A stretch of DNA of 64,000 bases from Aquabacter sp. L1I39 (GTDB lineage Bacteria; Pseudomonadota; Alphaproteobacteria; Rhizobiales; Xanthobacteraceae). This document shows, one piece after another, positions 18,638 to 28,613 of this stretch. The stretch is taken from contig NZ_CP072392.1 in assembly GCF_017742835.1 (NCBI RefSeq), forward strand, positions 2,092,385 to 2,156,384. The letters run 5' to 3'. Below the pieces are notes generated by a model. That model saw only the letters and a program-made list of their open reading frames with translations, made no database searches and was not told the origin of the DNA. The position numbers and the translations under genes are program-made. The stretch's first letter is position 1. Each line of letters opens with the position of its first letter.

Positions 18638-20353
18638 TCAGAACAAGAAGTAGCGCTGCGCCATCGGGAGGACCTCGGCCGGCTCGCAGACGAGCAGCTC
18701 GCCATCGGCGCGCACGTCATACGTTTCCGGGTCCACCTCGATGTGCGGCGTTGCGTCGTTCAGCACCATGCTCTTCTTGCTGATGCCCCCACGCACATTC
18801 TCTACAGATACCAGCGTCTTGCTTGTCTGGAGCTTGCCCGCGAGGCCATCCTCCACCGCCGCCTTGGAGACGAAGGTCAGCGAGGTGCCCGTGCGCGCGC
18901 GGCCGAAGGCGCCGAACTGGTAGCGGTAATGCACCGGCTGGGGGGTGGGGATGGAGGCGTTGGGATCGCCCATCTGGGCCATGGCGATGGCACCGCCCTT
19001 CAGCACCAGGTCCGGCTTCACGCCGAAAAAGGCCGGCGTCCACAGCACGAGGTCGGCCAGCTTGCCCGGTTCCACCGAGCCAATGTGCTTGGACATGCCG
19101 TGGGCGATGGCGGGATTGATGGTGTATTTGGCGATGTAGCGGCGGGCGCGCAGATTGTCGTTATTGCCCTCGCCCGGCAGGCCGCCGCGCTGGCGCTTCA
19201 TCTTGTCCGCCGTCTGCCAGGTGCGGATGATGACCTCGCCCACCCGGCCCATGGCCTGGCTGTCCGAACTCATCATGGAGAGCGCGCCGAGATCATGGAG
19301 GATGTCCTCCGCCGCGATGGTCTCCTTGCGGATGCGGCTCTCGGCGAAGGCGAGGTCCTCGGCGATGGAGGGGTCGAGGTGGTGGCACACCATGAGCATG
19401 TCCAGATGCTCGTCGATGGTGTTGCGGGTGAAGGGCCGCGTGGGATTGGTGGAGGAGGGCAGCACATTGGCGAGCCCGGCCACCTTGATGATATCCGGCG
19501 CATGGCCGCCGCCCGCCCCTTCCGTGTGGAAGGCATGGATGGTGCGGCCCTTGAAGGCGGCGATGGTGTCTTCCACGAAGCCGCTCTCATTGAGCGTGTC
19601 GGTGTGGATCATCACCTGGATGTCGAAGGCATCGGCCACCGACAGGCAGCAATCGATGGCGGCGGGCGTGGTGCCCCAGTCCTCATGCAGCTTCAGGGCG
19701 CAGGCGCCCGCCCGGACCATTTCCTCAAGAGCTGCGGGCTTGGAGGCATTGCCCTTGCCGGCGAAGGCGAGATTCATGGGGAAGGCATCGGCCGCCTCGA
19801 TCATGCGGGCAATGTGCCAGGGGCCGGGGGTGCAGGTGGTGGCGAAGGTGCCGGTGGCCGGCCCGGTGCCGCCGCCCAGCATGGTGGTGACGCCGGAGGC
19901 CAGCGCCTCCTCGATCTGCTGCGGACAGATGAAATGGATGTGGCTGTCGAAGCCGCCGGCGGTGAGGATCTTGCCCTCGCCCGCAATCACTTCCGTGCCG
20001 GGGCCGATGATGATGTCCACGCCCGGCTGCACATCGGGATTGCCGGCCTTGCCCAGCTTCACGATGCGCCCGCCGGCAATGCCCACGTCGCACTTCACCA
20101 CGCCCCAATGATCCAGCACCACCGCATTGGTGATGACGGTGTCCACGGCGCCGTCCGCATTGGTCACCTGGCTCTGGCCCATGCCATCGCGGATCACCTT
20201 GCCGCCGCCGAACTTCACCTCCTCGCCATAGGTGGTGAAATCCTTCTCCACCTCGATGACGAGGGACGTGTCCGCGAGGCGGATCTTGTCACCCACGGTG
20301 GGGCCGAACATGTGGGCATAGGCGGACCGGGGAAGATGGGCGGGTGCGGACAT
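18638..20353 (-). CDS. ureC: Urease subunit alpha
   Basis: 571 residues, full length. All active-site elements are visible: [10 protein letters not shown] (nickel His pair), ALKLHEDWG (carbamylated Lys), [28 protein letters not shown], the flap [20 protein letters not shown] (Cys-His) and [11 protein letters not shown] (nickel Asp). It hydrolyses urea to ammonia and carbamate. The start at 20353 gives [27 protein letters not shown] toxin-antitoxin-like pair separates it from ureAB, and the UDG-like gene follows immediately. Confidence 0.98.
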   Translation of the reverse strand: MSAPAHLPRSAYAHMFGPTVGDKIRLADTSLVIEVEKDFTTYGEEVKFGGGKVIRDGMGQSQVTNADGAVDTVITNAVVLDHWGVVKCDVGIAGGRIVKLGKAGNPDVQPGVDIIIGPGTEVIAGEGKILTAGGFDSHIHFICPQQIEEALASGVTTMLGGGTGPATGTFATTCTPGPWHIARMIEAADAFPMNLAFAGKGNASKPAALEEMVRAGACALKLHEDWGTTPAAIDCCLSVADAFDIQVMIHTDTLNESGFVEDTIAAFKGRTIHAFHTEGAGGGHAPDIIKVAGLANVLPSSTNPTRPFTRNTIDEHLDMLMVCHHLDPSIAEDLAFAESRIRKETIAAEDILHDLGALSMMSSDSQAMGRVGEVIIRTWQTADKMKRQRGGLPGEGNNDNLRARRYIAKYTINPAIAHGMSKHIGSVEPGKLADLVLWTPAFFGVKPDLVLKGGAIAMAQMGDPNASIPTPQPVHYRYQFGAFGRARTGTSLTFVSKAAVEDGLAGKLQTSKTLVSVENVRGGISKKSMVLNDATPHIEVDPETYDVRADGELLVCEPAEVLPMAQRYFLF

Positions 20354-20366
20354 GGAACGATGATCC

Positions 20367-20762
20367 TCAGGGGAGGAGTGAATAGTGGCCGTGATCGGCC
20401 GCGTCGGTATCGAAGGTGAAGGTGGCGCGGCAGCCGGCCTCGGCATTGATCTCGGCAATGAGATAGTCGGCGAAGTCGCCGCGCCCGTGTTCGTAGGCTT
20501 TCAGCGCCCGGCGCGCTGCCGGCGAGAACGGTACCTCGAAAACCTCGGCATCCAGCACATCGGCCACGAAGTCCGCCACCTGCCGGCGGCTGCGCTTCAT
20601 GCGCTTGGACAGGGTCCAGGTGGCCTCGGCCAGAACAATGGGATTGATCATGGCCGGCTCGGGCGCCACCGCGCGCAGCATTGCCACGCACTGCGCGTGC
20701 TGGCGCACGGGCTCGTCCTCGATGAACACCCGCAACAGAACGTTGGTATCGAGGCCGATCAT
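20367..20762 (-). CDS. vapC: PIN-domain VapC-type toxin
   Basis: 131 residues from ATG 20762, 8 bases after the antitoxin stop. PIN-domain acidic residues are in place: [29 protein letters not shown] and FTFDTDA. VapC toxins are magnesium-dependent RNases that cut tRNA or rRNA and are blocked by the partner antitoxin. The pair lies between ureAB and ureC in the same direction. A GTG at 20780 is an alternative start. Confidence 0.88.
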   Translation of the reverse strand: MIGLDTNVLLRVFIEDEPVRQHAQCVAMLRAVAPEPAMINPIVLAEATWTLSKRMKRSRRQVADFVADVLDAEVFEVPFSPAARRALKAYEHGRGDFADYLIAEINAEAGCRATFTFDTDAADHGHYSLLP

Positions 20763-20769
20763 CTGCCGC

Positions 20770-21060
20770 TCATCTGCCACGCCGCTTGTGGACGCGCTCT
20801 TCCTGCTCGTCCATGGCCTGGTCCCGGGCCGCATCGATGTCCGGCTGGCCGAAGTTCCGGTTCCGCCGTCCAACCGCTTTGGTCAGCGATCCGGCGATAT
20901 CATCCAGCGTCAGCCGACGGCGGATATGGGCCTGGCCGTCGTCATCCACCACCAATTGCAGGGTGGCGCCGGTCTCGATGCCCGCCGCCTTGCGATAGGC
21001 GGCGGGCAGCGTCACCTGCCCCTTGCTCGTCACGGTGAGCTTGAAGTTCTGCACGGCCAC
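20770..21060 (-). CDS. vapB: AbrB/SpoVT-type antitoxin
   Basis: 96 residues. KLTVTSKGQVTLPAAYRKAAGI (~7-28) is the swapped-hairpin AbrB DNA-binding fold used by VapB antitoxins. The charged C-terminal part should wrap the toxin. It precedes vapC by 7 bases and follows ureAB by about 48 bases. Such modules usually repress their own promoter, so this one could add a promoter inside the urease operon (inference). Confidence 0.85.
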   Translation of the reverse strand: MAVQNFKLTVTSKGQVTLPAAYRKAAGIETGATLQLVVDDDGQAHIRRRLTLDDIAGSLTKAVGRRNRNFGQPDIDAARDQAMDEQEERVHKRRGR

Positions 21061-21108
21061 ACCCTTACAGGTCTCGTATCGCCTTACTTTAGCACGAAGG
21101 TAAGGCGC

Positions 21109-21729
21109 TTACAGCTTGCCCATCACATCGCCCCGGAAGCCATAGACCTCGCGCTTGCCGGAGAGCGGCACGAGGGAGACCTCGCGGGTGGCGCCCGGCT
21201 CGAAGCGAACGGCGGTGCCGGCGGCGATGTCGAGGCGCATGCCCCGGGCTTTTTCGCGGTCGAAGGCGAGGGCGCCATTGGTCTCGTAGAAATGATAGTG
21301 GCTGCCCACCTGGATGGGCCGGTCGCCGGTATTGGCCACCGACACCACCACCCGCTCGGCACCGGCGTTGAAGACGATCTGGCCAGGCATGGTGATGACC
21401 TCGCCAGGCACGTCGTCGGACGCCGCGCCCCGGATGGGGTGGTGCACGGTGACCAGCTTGGTGCCATCGGGGAAGGTGGCTTCCACCTGGATGTCGTGGA
21501 TCATCTCGGCAATGCCCGGCATCACCTGGTCGGTGGTGAGCACATGGGCGCCCGCCTCCATCAGGTCGGCCACCGTCCGGCCGTCGCGCGCGCCTTCCAC
21601 CACGAAGTCCGTGATGAGGGCGATGGCCTCCGGATGGTTGAGCTTCACCCCCCGCGCCAGGCGCTTGCGCGCCACCTCGGCGGCCATGGCGATGAACAGC
21701 TTGTCCTTTTCGCGCGGCGTCAGCAGCAC
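21109..21729 (-). CDS. ureAB: Urease gamma-beta fusion subunit (UreA-UreB)
   Basis: 206 residues from GTG 21729 (reads [19 protein letters not shown] after the initiator), with AGGGAGAA seven bases upstream. Residues ~1-100 are UreA (gamma) and ~105-206 are UreB (beta), marked by [16 protein letters not shown] and [11 protein letters not shown]. The fusion is complete, without a stop or frameshift at the join. It packs with UreC into the urease trimer. It follows ureD by 11 bases. Confidence 0.95.
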   Translation of the reverse strand: MLLTPREKDKLFIAMAAEVARKRLARGVKLNHPEAIALITDFVVEGARDGRTVADLMEAGAHVLTTDQVMPGIAEMIHDIQVEATFPDGTKLVTVHHPIRGAASDDVPGEVITMPGQIVFNAGAERVVVSVANTGDRPIQVGSHYHFYETNGALAFDREKARGMRLDIAAGTAVRFEPGATREVSLVPLSGKREVYGFRGDVMGKL

Positions 21730-21740
21730 GGCACTTCTCC

Positions 21741-22589
21741 CTAAAGACCCCAGACACGCGGCAGCGGACCGCCCGTGAACCCCATCAGAAACGACGTCGC
21801 ATCCCGCCGCAACGCCTCGATGCTCTGCCCGATGAAACGCACCGCCAGCAGACCGTTCCAGGCGCTGGCGCCGCATTCGCAGGCGCAGGCCTCAAGAAGG
21901 CTGCGCGCCTCCTCCAGCCGCGCCTCCGCGTCGGGCGCCACGTAAAGACAGGTGCCGAGCGCCACGCCCCCCGCCGCGACCGCAGGCCGGTCAATGAGAT
22001 CGGCAATGGGGCCGGAGAGACGCAGGGCGTCCGCATAGATGAGCTTGCCGGCCCGGCGCACCCGCCAGCGGTCGGACAGATGGCCGTCCTTCACCTGCTC
22101 GCCCCGCGCGGCGCGCCCCAGCATCAGCCCCTCGAAGGACAGGAAGCGGGCATCCTCGGCCAGGTCCACCTCATAGGTGCGGGCAAGGCACGCGGTGTCG
22201 AACAGGATGGTCTCCTGCGGCAGCCACTGGAGGCTCGCGCCGGCGTCCGCCGCGAGCCGCACGGAAATCTCAGACACCGCCCCGTCGGAGCGATAGACCT
22301 TCTCCGCCGCGGGGGTCGCCACGGTGACGCGGGCGCCCGGCCGGGCGGTAATGGAAATGGTGAAGACATCGCCGCAGGCGACCCCGCCGGCGGTGTTCAC
22401 CAGCACGGCCTCGAGGCCCCCGCCCTCCACGCGCGGCAGGCGGGCGCGCAGCGAACCGCTCTCGGCCAGCGCGGACAGGTGCGTTCCGGCGGCGGAGGAT
22501 TCCGCCACCAGTTCCACCCGCCCGATGCTGCGCTGCCGTGAGGCCGGGGCGCCCTCAGATGGCCATGAGACGGCGGACATCATCTCCAT
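21741..22589 (-). CDS. ureD: Urease accessory protein UreD
   Basis: 282 residues. [14 protein letters not shown], the AAEKVYRS segment and [10 protein letters not shown] are UreD/UreH signatures. It binds urease apoprotein and channels nickel with UreF-UreG. The start overlaps the end of urtE by about 35 bases. ATGs at 22583 and 22580 are alternatives. The overlap ties urea uptake and urease into one transcription unit. Confidence 0.93.
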   Translation of the reverse strand: MEMMSAVSWPSEGAPASRQRSIGRVELVAESSAAGTHLSALAESGSLRARLPRVEGGGLEAVLVNTAGGVACGDVFTISITARPGARVTVATPAAEKVYRSDGAVSEISVRLAADAGASLQWLPQETILFDTACLARTYEVDLAEDARFLSFEGLMLGRAARGEQVKDGHLSDRWRVRRAGKLIYADALRLSGPIADLIDRPAVAAGGVALGTCLYVAPDAEARLEEARSLLEACACECGASAWNGLLAVRFIGQSIEALRRDATSFLMGFTGGPLPRVWGL

Positions 22590-23250
22590 CAAGCCCGCTC
22601 CGGTCCCCGCTCACCACCACTTCGCCGCGCTCCATGAGGATGAAGCGATCGGCCAGATCACGCGCGAACTCAAAATACTGCTCCACGAGCACGATGGCCA
22701 TGTCCCCCTTGTCGCGCAGGTAGGAAATGGCGCGGCCGATATCCTTGATGATGGAGGGCTGGATGCCTTCGGTGGGCTCGTCCAGCACCAGCAAAGAGGG
22801 CCGGGTCACCAGCGCCCGGCCGATGGCCAATTGCTGCTGTTGTCCACCGGAAAGATCGCCGCCGCGCCGACCCAGCATGGATTTGAGCACCGGGAACAGC
22901 TCGAAAATCTCGTCCGGGACGTTGCGGTCCTTGCGGGCCAGGCGCGCATAGCCGGTTTCCAGGTTTTCCTTCACGGTCAGAAGCGGGAACACCTCGCGCC
23001 CCTGGGGCACGAAGCCGATGCCCAGCGCCGCGCGATCCGGGGTGGGCAGTCGGGTGATGTCCTGCCCGTTGAAGGTGACGGACCCGCCCGCCACCGGCCG
23101 CTGGCCCATGATGGCGCGCAGAAGCGAGGTCTTGCCAACGCCGTTGCGGCCGAGGACGCAGGTGACCTGCCCCTTCTGCGCCTCCAGGTTCACTTTGCGC
23201 AGGGTGTGGGCGGCGCCGTAATAGAGATCGAGGTTCTCGACCTTCAGCAT
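22555..23250 (-). CDS. urtE: Urea ABC transporter ATP-binding protein UrtE
   Basis: 231 residues. Walker A GRNGVGKTS, signature LSGGQQQQLAIG and Walker B LLVLDEPTEGIQPSI mark a branched-chain-amino-acid-type (LivF-like) ATPase. GIQPSI is typical of UrtE. It pairs with UrtD to power urea uptake through UrtB-UrtC. It overlaps ureD and follows urtD by 70 bases. Confidence 0.96.
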   Translation of the reverse strand: MLKVENLDLYYGAAHTLRKVNLEAQKGQVTCVLGRNGVGKTSLLRAIMGQRPVAGGSVTFNGQDITRLPTPDRAALGIGFVPQGREVFPLLTVKENLETGYARLARKDRNVPDEIFELFPVLKSMLGRRGGDLSGGQQQQLAIGRALVTRPSLLVLDEPTEGIQPSIIKDIGRAISYLRDKGDMAIVLVEQYFEFARDLADRFILMERGEVVVSGDRSGLDGDDVRRLMAI

Positions 23251-23320
23251 GCGAAAACCTCCAAGGCGGGGATGGCGCCCACAGGCGCGCGGGGTGTGAA
23301 GGACAAGGTGCCGGCCACCC

Positions 23321-24091
23321 TCACCTCCCCAGATAGACTTCGATGACGCGCTCGTTGGAGCTCACCTGGTCCAGCGAGCCTTCCGCCAGCACCGAGCCTT
23401 CGTGCAGCACCGTGACCTTCACGCCGAGGTCGCGCACGAACACCATGTCGTGCTCCACCACCACCACGGAGCGCGTCTTGGCGATGTCGCGCAGCAAGTC
23501 GGCCGTGTCGGCGGTCTCCTGGTCGGTCATGCCGGCGGCGGGCTCGTCCACCAGGAGGAGGCGCGGCTCCTGGGCCAGCAGCATGCCGATCTCCAGCCAT
23601 TGCTTCTGGCCGTGGCTCAATTCGGAGGCGCTGCGCTTGCGGTGATCCTTCAGGCGGATGCGCTCCAGCAACTCGTCGATGCGCTCGCGCTCATGGGCGG
23701 TGCGGCGCCAATAGATGTTGGAGAAGGCGCGCCGGTCGCTTTTCACCGCCAGCAGGAGATTGTCCTCCACCGTGTGCATGTCGAACACGGTGGGGGTCTG
23801 GAACTTGCGGCCGATGCCCAATTGGGCAATGGCGGCCTCGTCCAATTGGGTCAGGTCATGGGTGCCGGCAAACACCGCCTCGCCCTTGGTGGGGCGGGTC
23901 TTGCCGGTGATGACGTCCATCATGGTGGTCTTGCCGGCGCCGTTGGGGCCGATAATGGCCCGCATCTCCGCTTCCTCGATGGTCAGCGAGAGGGCGTTGA
24001 GCGCACGGAAGCCGTCAAACACCACGGACACGTTGTCCAGATAGAGCAGCGCCGGGGTGAGTTCGTTGGTGAGGGGCTGGGAGGCTTCCAT
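23321..24091 (-). CDS. urtD: Urea ABC transporter ATP-binding protein UrtD
   Basis: 256 residues from ATG 24091, 5 bases after the urtC stop. Walker A GPNGAGKTT, signature ELSHGQKQWLEIG and Walker B LLLVDEPAAGM are the LivG-like pattern, and SHGQKQWLEIGMLLAQ is characteristic of UrtD. The frame stays open upstream inside urtC but is not protein-like there. Confidence 0.96.
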   Translation of the reverse strand: MEASQPLTNELTPALLYLDNVSVVFDGFRALNALSLTIEEAEMRAIIGPNGAGKTTMMDVITGKTRPTKGEAVFAGTHDLTQLDEAAIAQLGIGRKFQTPTVFDMHTVEDNLLLAVKSDRRAFSNIYWRRTAHERERIDELLERIRLKDHRKRSASELSHGQKQWLEIGMLLAQEPRLLLVDEPAAGMTDQETADTADLLRDIAKTRSVVVVEHDMVFVRDLGVKVTVLHEGSVLAEGSLDQVSSNERVIEVYLGR

Positions 24092-24096
24092 GATCC

Positions 24097-25215
24097 TCAC
24101 TCCGCGGGCTTGGCGGCGACGGCGCCGGGGGTGGGCTTGCGGCGGCGGGCGGAGAGGCTGGCCCAGAGGCCCAGCACGCCCTTGGGCAGGAACAGCGTCA
24201 CCAGCACGAACAGGGCACCGAGCGCGAACAGCCAGGCTTCCGGCAGGAGGCCGGTGAACCAGGTCTTGCCCGCATTCACGATGAGCGCGCCCAGCGCCGC
24301 CCCCACCAGCGTGCCGCGTCCGCCCACCGCCACCCAGATCACCGTCTCGATGGAATTGGCGGGCGCAAATTCGCCGGGATTGATGATGCCCACCTGCGGC
24401 ACATAGAGCGCGCCGGCCAGGCCCGCCAGCATGGCCGAGATGGTCCAGCACAGGAGCTTGTAATTCTCCACCCGGTAGCCGAGGAAGCGCGTGCGGCTCT
24501 CCGCATCGCGCACCGCCACCAGCACCTTGCCGTATTTGGAAGTCACCAGCGCCCGGCACAGCACATAGCCCCCCGCCAGCGCCAGCGCCGACATGGCAAA
24601 GAGCGTCGCGCGGGTGCCGTCCGCCGAGATGGAGAAGCCCAATATGTCCTTGAAGTCTGTCAGGCCGTTATTGCCGCCGAACCCCATGTCGTTGCGGAAA
24701 AAGGCCAGCATGAGCGCGAACGTCATGGCCTGGGTGATAATGGACAAATAGACGCCCGTCACCCGCGAGCGGAAGGCGAACCAGCCGAACAGGAAGGCCA
24801 GCGCGCCCGGCGCCAGGAACACCATGAGCATGGCGAAGGGGAAGAAGTCGAACCCGTACCAGAACCACGGCAGTTCCTTATAGTTGAGGAACACCATGAA
24901 GTCGGGCAGCACCGGATTGCCATAGACGCCCCGGGCGCCGATCTGGCGCATGAGATACATGCCCATGGCATAGCCGCCGAGCGCGAAGAAGGCGCCGTGG
25001 CCAAGCGAGAGCACGCCGCAATAGCCCCACACCAGATCCACCGCCACGGCGAGCAGCGCGTAGCAGACATATTTGCCGAGCAGCGGGACCAGATAGTCGG
25101 AGACGTGGAGCGGCGAGCCCTCCGGCACCATGAGGTTGGCGGCCGGCACCAGCACCGCCGCCCCCAGCACGATGGCGAGAAAGAACCAGCCTTTGCGATC
25201 GATCATGCCGGTCAT
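24097..25215 (-). CDS. urtC: Urea ABC transporter permease UrtC
   Basis: 372 residues, a LivM-type permease with about ten hydrophobic segments and the EAA-like loop around LVTSKYGKVLVAVRDAESRT (~220). It overlaps urtB by 4 bases (ATGA). MTGMIDRKG offers two starts, 25215 and 25206. It forms the membrane pore with UrtB. Confidence 0.95.
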   Translation of the reverse strand: MTGMIDRKGWFFLAIVLGAAVLVPAANLMVPEGSPLHVSDYLVPLLGKYVCYALLAVAVDLVWGYCGVLSLGHGAFFALGGYAMGMYLMRQIGARGVYGNPVLPDFMVFLNYKELPWFWYGFDFFPFAMLMVFLAPGALAFLFGWFAFRSRVTGVYLSIITQAMTFALMLAFFRNDMGFGGNNGLTDFKDILGFSISADGTRATLFAMSALALAGGYVLCRALVTSKYGKVLVAVRDAESRTRFLGYRVENYKLLCWTISAMLAGLAGALYVPQVGIINPGEFAPANSIETVIWVAVGGRGTLVGAALGALIVNAGKTWFTGLLPEAWLFALGALFVLVTLFLPKGVLGLWASLSARRRKPTPGAVAAKPAE

Positions 25216-26876
25216 GCTTCCACCGCCCGGCCCTTGAGCGCGAACAGGCCGCGCGGGCGCTTCTGAATGAAGAGGATGATGAGGACGAGAATGACGATCT
25301 TGCCCAGCACCGCGCCGGCGAAGGGCTCCAGCAGCTTGTTGGCGACGCCAAGGCCGAAGGCCGCCACCAGCGTGCCCCAGAGGTTCCCCACCCCGCCGAA
25401 CACCACCACCATGAAGCTGTCGATGATGTAGCCCTGGCCGAGGTTCGGGCTGACATTGTCGATCTGCGAGAGGGCGACGCCGGCAATGCCGGCAATGCCT
25501 GAGCCCAGCCCGAAGGTGAGCGCGTCGATGCGCCCCGTGCGGATGCCCATGGCGCCGGCCATGCGCCGGTTCTGGGTGACGGCCCGCACATAGAGGCCGA
25601 GCATGGTGCGCTTGAGCACCATGAGCAGCGCGAAGAAGACCAGCAGCGAGAAAACGATGATCCAGAGCCGGTTATAGGTGATGGCCATCTGTCCGATATC
25701 GAACGAGCCGGACATCCAGGAGGGCGCGCCCACCTCCTTGTTGGTGGGGCCGAAGATGGAGCGCACCGCCTGCTGGAGGATGAGCGAGATGCCCCAGGTG
25801 GCCAGCAGCGTTTCCAGCGGCCGACCATAGAGGAAGCGGATCACGGTGCGCTCGATCAGGATGCCCACCAGAGCCGTGAACAGGAAGGCCAGCGGCAGGG
25901 CGATGGCCAGCGACCATCCGAACAGGCCGGGCATGGATGTGCGGATGAATTCCTGCACCACATAAGTGGTGTAGGCGCCCAGCATCACCATCTCGCCATG
26001 GGCCATGTTGATGACCCCCATGACGCCGAAGGTGATGGCGAGGCCGATGGCGGCCAAGAGCAGCACCGAGCCGAGCGAGAGGCCGTACCACACATTCTGC
26101 GCCACGCCCCAGATGGCGAGCGAGCGATTGATGGCGTTCACGCCCTCCGCCGCCGCGGCCTTCACCGAGGCGGGGCTGTCCGCCGGCAGGCTGGAAAGCA
26201 GCGCCTTGGCATCCTGGTCGCCCCGGGCCGCGATGACACGGGCGGCGGAGGCGCGCTCATGCTCGCTGACATCAGGCTTGGTGAGGAGGATGGCGGCGCG
26301 GGCCTGGGTGAGCGCGGCCTTCACATTGGCATTGCTCTCCTTGGCCAGGGCGGCGTCCAGCGTCGGCAAGGTGGCGGGATCGCGGGACTTGAACACGGCG
26401 CCGGCGGCGGCGAGGCGCTTGTCCGCATCGGGGCTCAGCAAGGCGAGCGCGCCGGCGGCGGCATCCACGCCCCGGCGGACGCGGTTGTTGAGGCGCACCA
26501 CCTTAAGACCGGCGGGCGGGGCGGCCACCACCGCGCCGGTGGCGGCATCGGTGACCGCACCCTGCGGGGTGCGCAGATAGACCGCCTTGGTGGCGGGATC
26601 GAACAAGAGGCGCCCGTCGCGGATGGCGTCCACGATGGCGGCGGCCTGGGCATTGGTGGAGATCGCCAGCAGGCCAAGGGCGGCCTCGGTGTCCGAATAG
26701 CTGTCGGTCCCGAGCTTGGCGAGCGCCGGCGCCAGATCGGCGGACGCGGCGGCGGTGGGGGGCGGAGCGGATTGCGCCATTGCGGGCGGCGTGGCCGGCC
26801 CGAGGAGAAGCGTAACGGCGAGCGCCAGCCCGGCAAGGAGAAGGGGGGCGGCGCGCCTCAGGTTTTGATGGGTCAT
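25212..26876 (-). CDS. urtB: Urea ABC transporter permease UrtB with N-terminal exported domain
   Basis: 554 residues. A signal-like segment (~1-35, ending PPAMAQ) leads into a soluble domain of ~220 residues rich in Ala with HEAT-like helices. The LivH-type permease follows (~270-554; NVWYGLSLGSVLLLAAIGLA, GVINMAHGEMVMLGAYTTY). The extra exported domain is usual for UrtB. ATG 26876 is preferred to the GTG at 26894 because it places the signal segment at the N-terminus. Confidence 0.95.
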   Translation of the reverse strand: MTHQNLRRAAPLLLAGLALAVTLLLGPATPPAMAQSAPPPTAAASADLAPALAKLGTDSYSDTEAALGLLAISTNAQAAAIVDAIRDGRLLFDPATKAVYLRTPQGAVTDAATGAVVAAPPAGLKVVRLNNRVRRGVDAAAGALALLSPDADKRLAAAGAVFKSRDPATLPTLDAALAKESNANVKAALTQARAAILLTKPDVSEHERASAARVIAARGDQDAKALLSSLPADSPASVKAAAAEGVNAINRSLAIWGVAQNVWYGLSLGSVLLLAAIGLAITFGVMGVINMAHGEMVMLGAYTTYVVQEFIRTSMPGLFGWSLAIALPLAFLFTALVGILIERTVIRFLYGRPLETLLATWGISLILQQAVRSIFGPTNKEVGAPSWMSGSFDIGQMAITYNRLWIIVFSLLVFFALLMVLKRTMLGLYVRAVTQNRRMAGAMGIRTGRIDALTFGLGSGIAGIAGVALSQIDNVSPNLGQGYIIDSFMVVVFGGVGNLWGTLVAAFGLGVANKLLEPFAGAVLGKIVILVLIILFIQKRPRGLFALKGRAVEA

Positions 26877-27041
26877 GTCAGTCCGCAAGTCCACCGCTGC
26901 GAGGGGGCGGCCGCGCGGGCGCGGCCGGATGAGCGGGTGCGGCCACCGGGCCGCGCTGCGGCCTTCGGGCGGGCGGGCGGATCAGGTCCACCCGCATCGG
27001 GCGTCAGCGGGCACCCGGCGTGCCGGGCACCCGCGCGCGCC

Positions 27042-28385
27042 TCACTTGGTGGCGCTGCCGAGGCAGACCTTCTTCACGCTGTCATAGTTGCCGCAGTTCA
27101 GCTGAACCCAGTCGGCCACCAGATCCTTGGAGCCTTCCAGCTGCTTGGACCAGGCTTCGCCGGGGATCAGGTTCTCAGTCTTCCACACCACGTTGAACTG
27201 GCCGTTGTCCTCGATCTCGCCGATGAAGACGGGCTTGGTGATGTGGTGGTTCGGCAGCATCTCGGACACGCCGCCGGTCAGGTTCGGCTGCTTGGTGCCG
27301 GGGAGCGCGGCGATGACCTTGTCCGGATCGACGGAGCCGGCCTTGGTGACGGCCTGAACCCACATGTTGAAGCCGATATAATGGGCTTCCATGGGATCGT
27401 TGGTGACCGCCTTCGGGTTCTTCATGAAGGCCTGCCACTGCTTGATGAAGGCGTCGTTCTCGGGGGTCTTGATGGACATGAAGTAGTTCCACGCGGCCAG
27501 GTGGCCGACGAGGGGCTTGGTATCCATGCCGGCGAGCTCTTCCTCGCCCACCGAGAAGGCCACCACCGGGATGTCGGTCGCCTTGATGCCCTGGTTCGCC
27601 AGTTCCTTGTAAAAGGGCACGTTGGCGTCACCATTGATGGTGGAGACCACGGCGGTCTTCTTGCCCTGCGAGCCGAACTTCTTGATGTCGGAGACGATGG
27701 TCTGCCAGTCGGACTGGCCGAACGGGGTGTAGTTGATCATGATGTCCTCGGACTTCACGCCCTTGGACTTCAGGTAGGCTTCCAGGATCTTGTTGGTGGT
27801 GCGGGGATAGACATAGTCGGTGCCCGCGAGCACCCAGCGCTCCACCTTCTCTTCCTTGGCGAGATAGTCCACCGCCGGGATCGCCTGCTGGTTCGGCGCG
27901 GCACCCGTATAGAACACGTTCCGCTCGCTCTCCTCGCCCTCATACTGGACGGGGTAGAAGAGGATGGAATTCAATTCCTTGAACACCGGCAGCACCGACT
28001 TGCGGCTCACCGAGGTCCAGCAGCCGAACACCACGGACACCTTGTCCTTGGTGATGAGCTCGCGGGCCTTCTCGGCGAACAGCGGCCAGTTGGAGGCGGG
28101 GTCCACGACGACGGCCTCGAGCTTCTTGCCCAGCACGCCGCCCTTCTTGTTCTGCTCCTCGATGAGCATGAGCATGACATTCTTCAGCGTGGTCTCGCTG
28201 ATGGCCATGGTGCCCGAGAGGGAGTGCAGAATACCGACCTTGATGGTCTCCTGTGCCGACGCGGTCCCGATCATTCCCGCGATCGCCGTGGCTGCCACCA
28301 GGCTCCCGAGCCCGAGGCTCTTCGCAGCGCCCTTGGCCGCTCCCATGGCGGCGTCCTTGGCAACCCGTCCCAGCATTCCGAGCAT
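27042..28385 (-). CDS. urtA: Urea ABC transporter substrate-binding protein UrtA
   Basis: 447 residues from ATG 28385 with GGAGAGAG upstream. A signal peptide ends near GTASAQ, and the mature protein starts ETIKVGILHSLSGTMAISET, as in UrtA/FmdD-type binding proteins. FGCWTSVSRKSVLPVF and PVQYEGEESERNVFYTGAAPNQQ are family marks for the amide/urea-binding group. It is the first gene of the urt-ure block, and a sigma-54-type promoter lies upstream. 165 bases without a gene separate it from urtB. Confidence 0.97.
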   Translation of the reverse strand: MLGMLGRVAKDAAMGAAKGAAKSLGLGSLVAATAIAGMIGTASAQETIKVGILHSLSGTMAISETTLKNVMLMLIEEQNKKGGVLGKKLEAVVVDPASNWPLFAEKARELITKDKVSVVFGCWTSVSRKSVLPVFKELNSILFYPVQYEGEESERNVFYTGAAPNQQAIPAVDYLAKEEKVERWVLAGTDYVYPRTTNKILEAYLKSKGVKSEDIMINYTPFGQSDWQTIVSDIKKFGSQGKKTAVVSTINGDANVPFYKELANQGIKATDIPVVAFSVGEEELAGMDTKPLVGHLAAWNYFMSIKTPENDAFIKQWQAFMKNPKAVTNDPMEAHYIGFNMWVQAVTKAGSVDPDKVIAALPGTKQPNLTGGVSEMLPNHHITKPVFIGEIEDNGQFNVVWKTENLIPGEAWSKQLEGSKDLVADWVQLNCGNYDSVKKVCLGSATK

Positions 28386-28436
28386 GCGCTCTCTCCGTGT
28401 TCGTCGGCTGGCACACGGCCAGCGCAACCGGACACA

Positions 28437-28452
28437 GCAAGCCCCATGCCAC
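28437..28452 (-). promoter_or_regulatory. Sigma-54 (RpoN) promoter of urtA
   Basis: Read on the minus strand the bases are TGGCATGGGGCTTGC, a full match to the -24/-12 pattern TGGCAYGRNNNTTGC. The -12 GC is about 52 bases before the urtA start codon, a sensible leader. It predicts control by nitrogen limitation through an NtrC-type activator. Confidence 0.8.
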
Positions 28453-28496
28453 ACGCGCCGCGCGGCATGGGAGCCATCTGCATGCAATGCGGAATC

Positions 28497-28518
28497 TGGC
28501 GCCGCACGTGGTGCGCCA
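28497..28518 (-). promoter_or_regulatory. Palindrome upstream of the sigma-54 promoter, possible enhancer site
   Basis: TGGCGC and GCGCCA form an inverted repeat around GCAC-GTG-GTGC, some 45-80 bases upstream of the -24 box. Its GCAC/GTGC core is like NtrC binding sites, but the spacing differs from the usual consensus, so the assignment is weak. Confidence 0.35.
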
Positions 28519-28613
28519 TGGCGGGAGGCGGCCCTGCCTGCGCAACAGGCGGTCTTGTTTGCCTAATTTTTAGACAGATATCGACACACCTGCCCGAACG
28601 GGCGCCATATGTG

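Noticed and set aside
18743..20419. 558-codon frame opposite ureC
   Set aside because: Antisense shadow of a gene with all active-site motifs.
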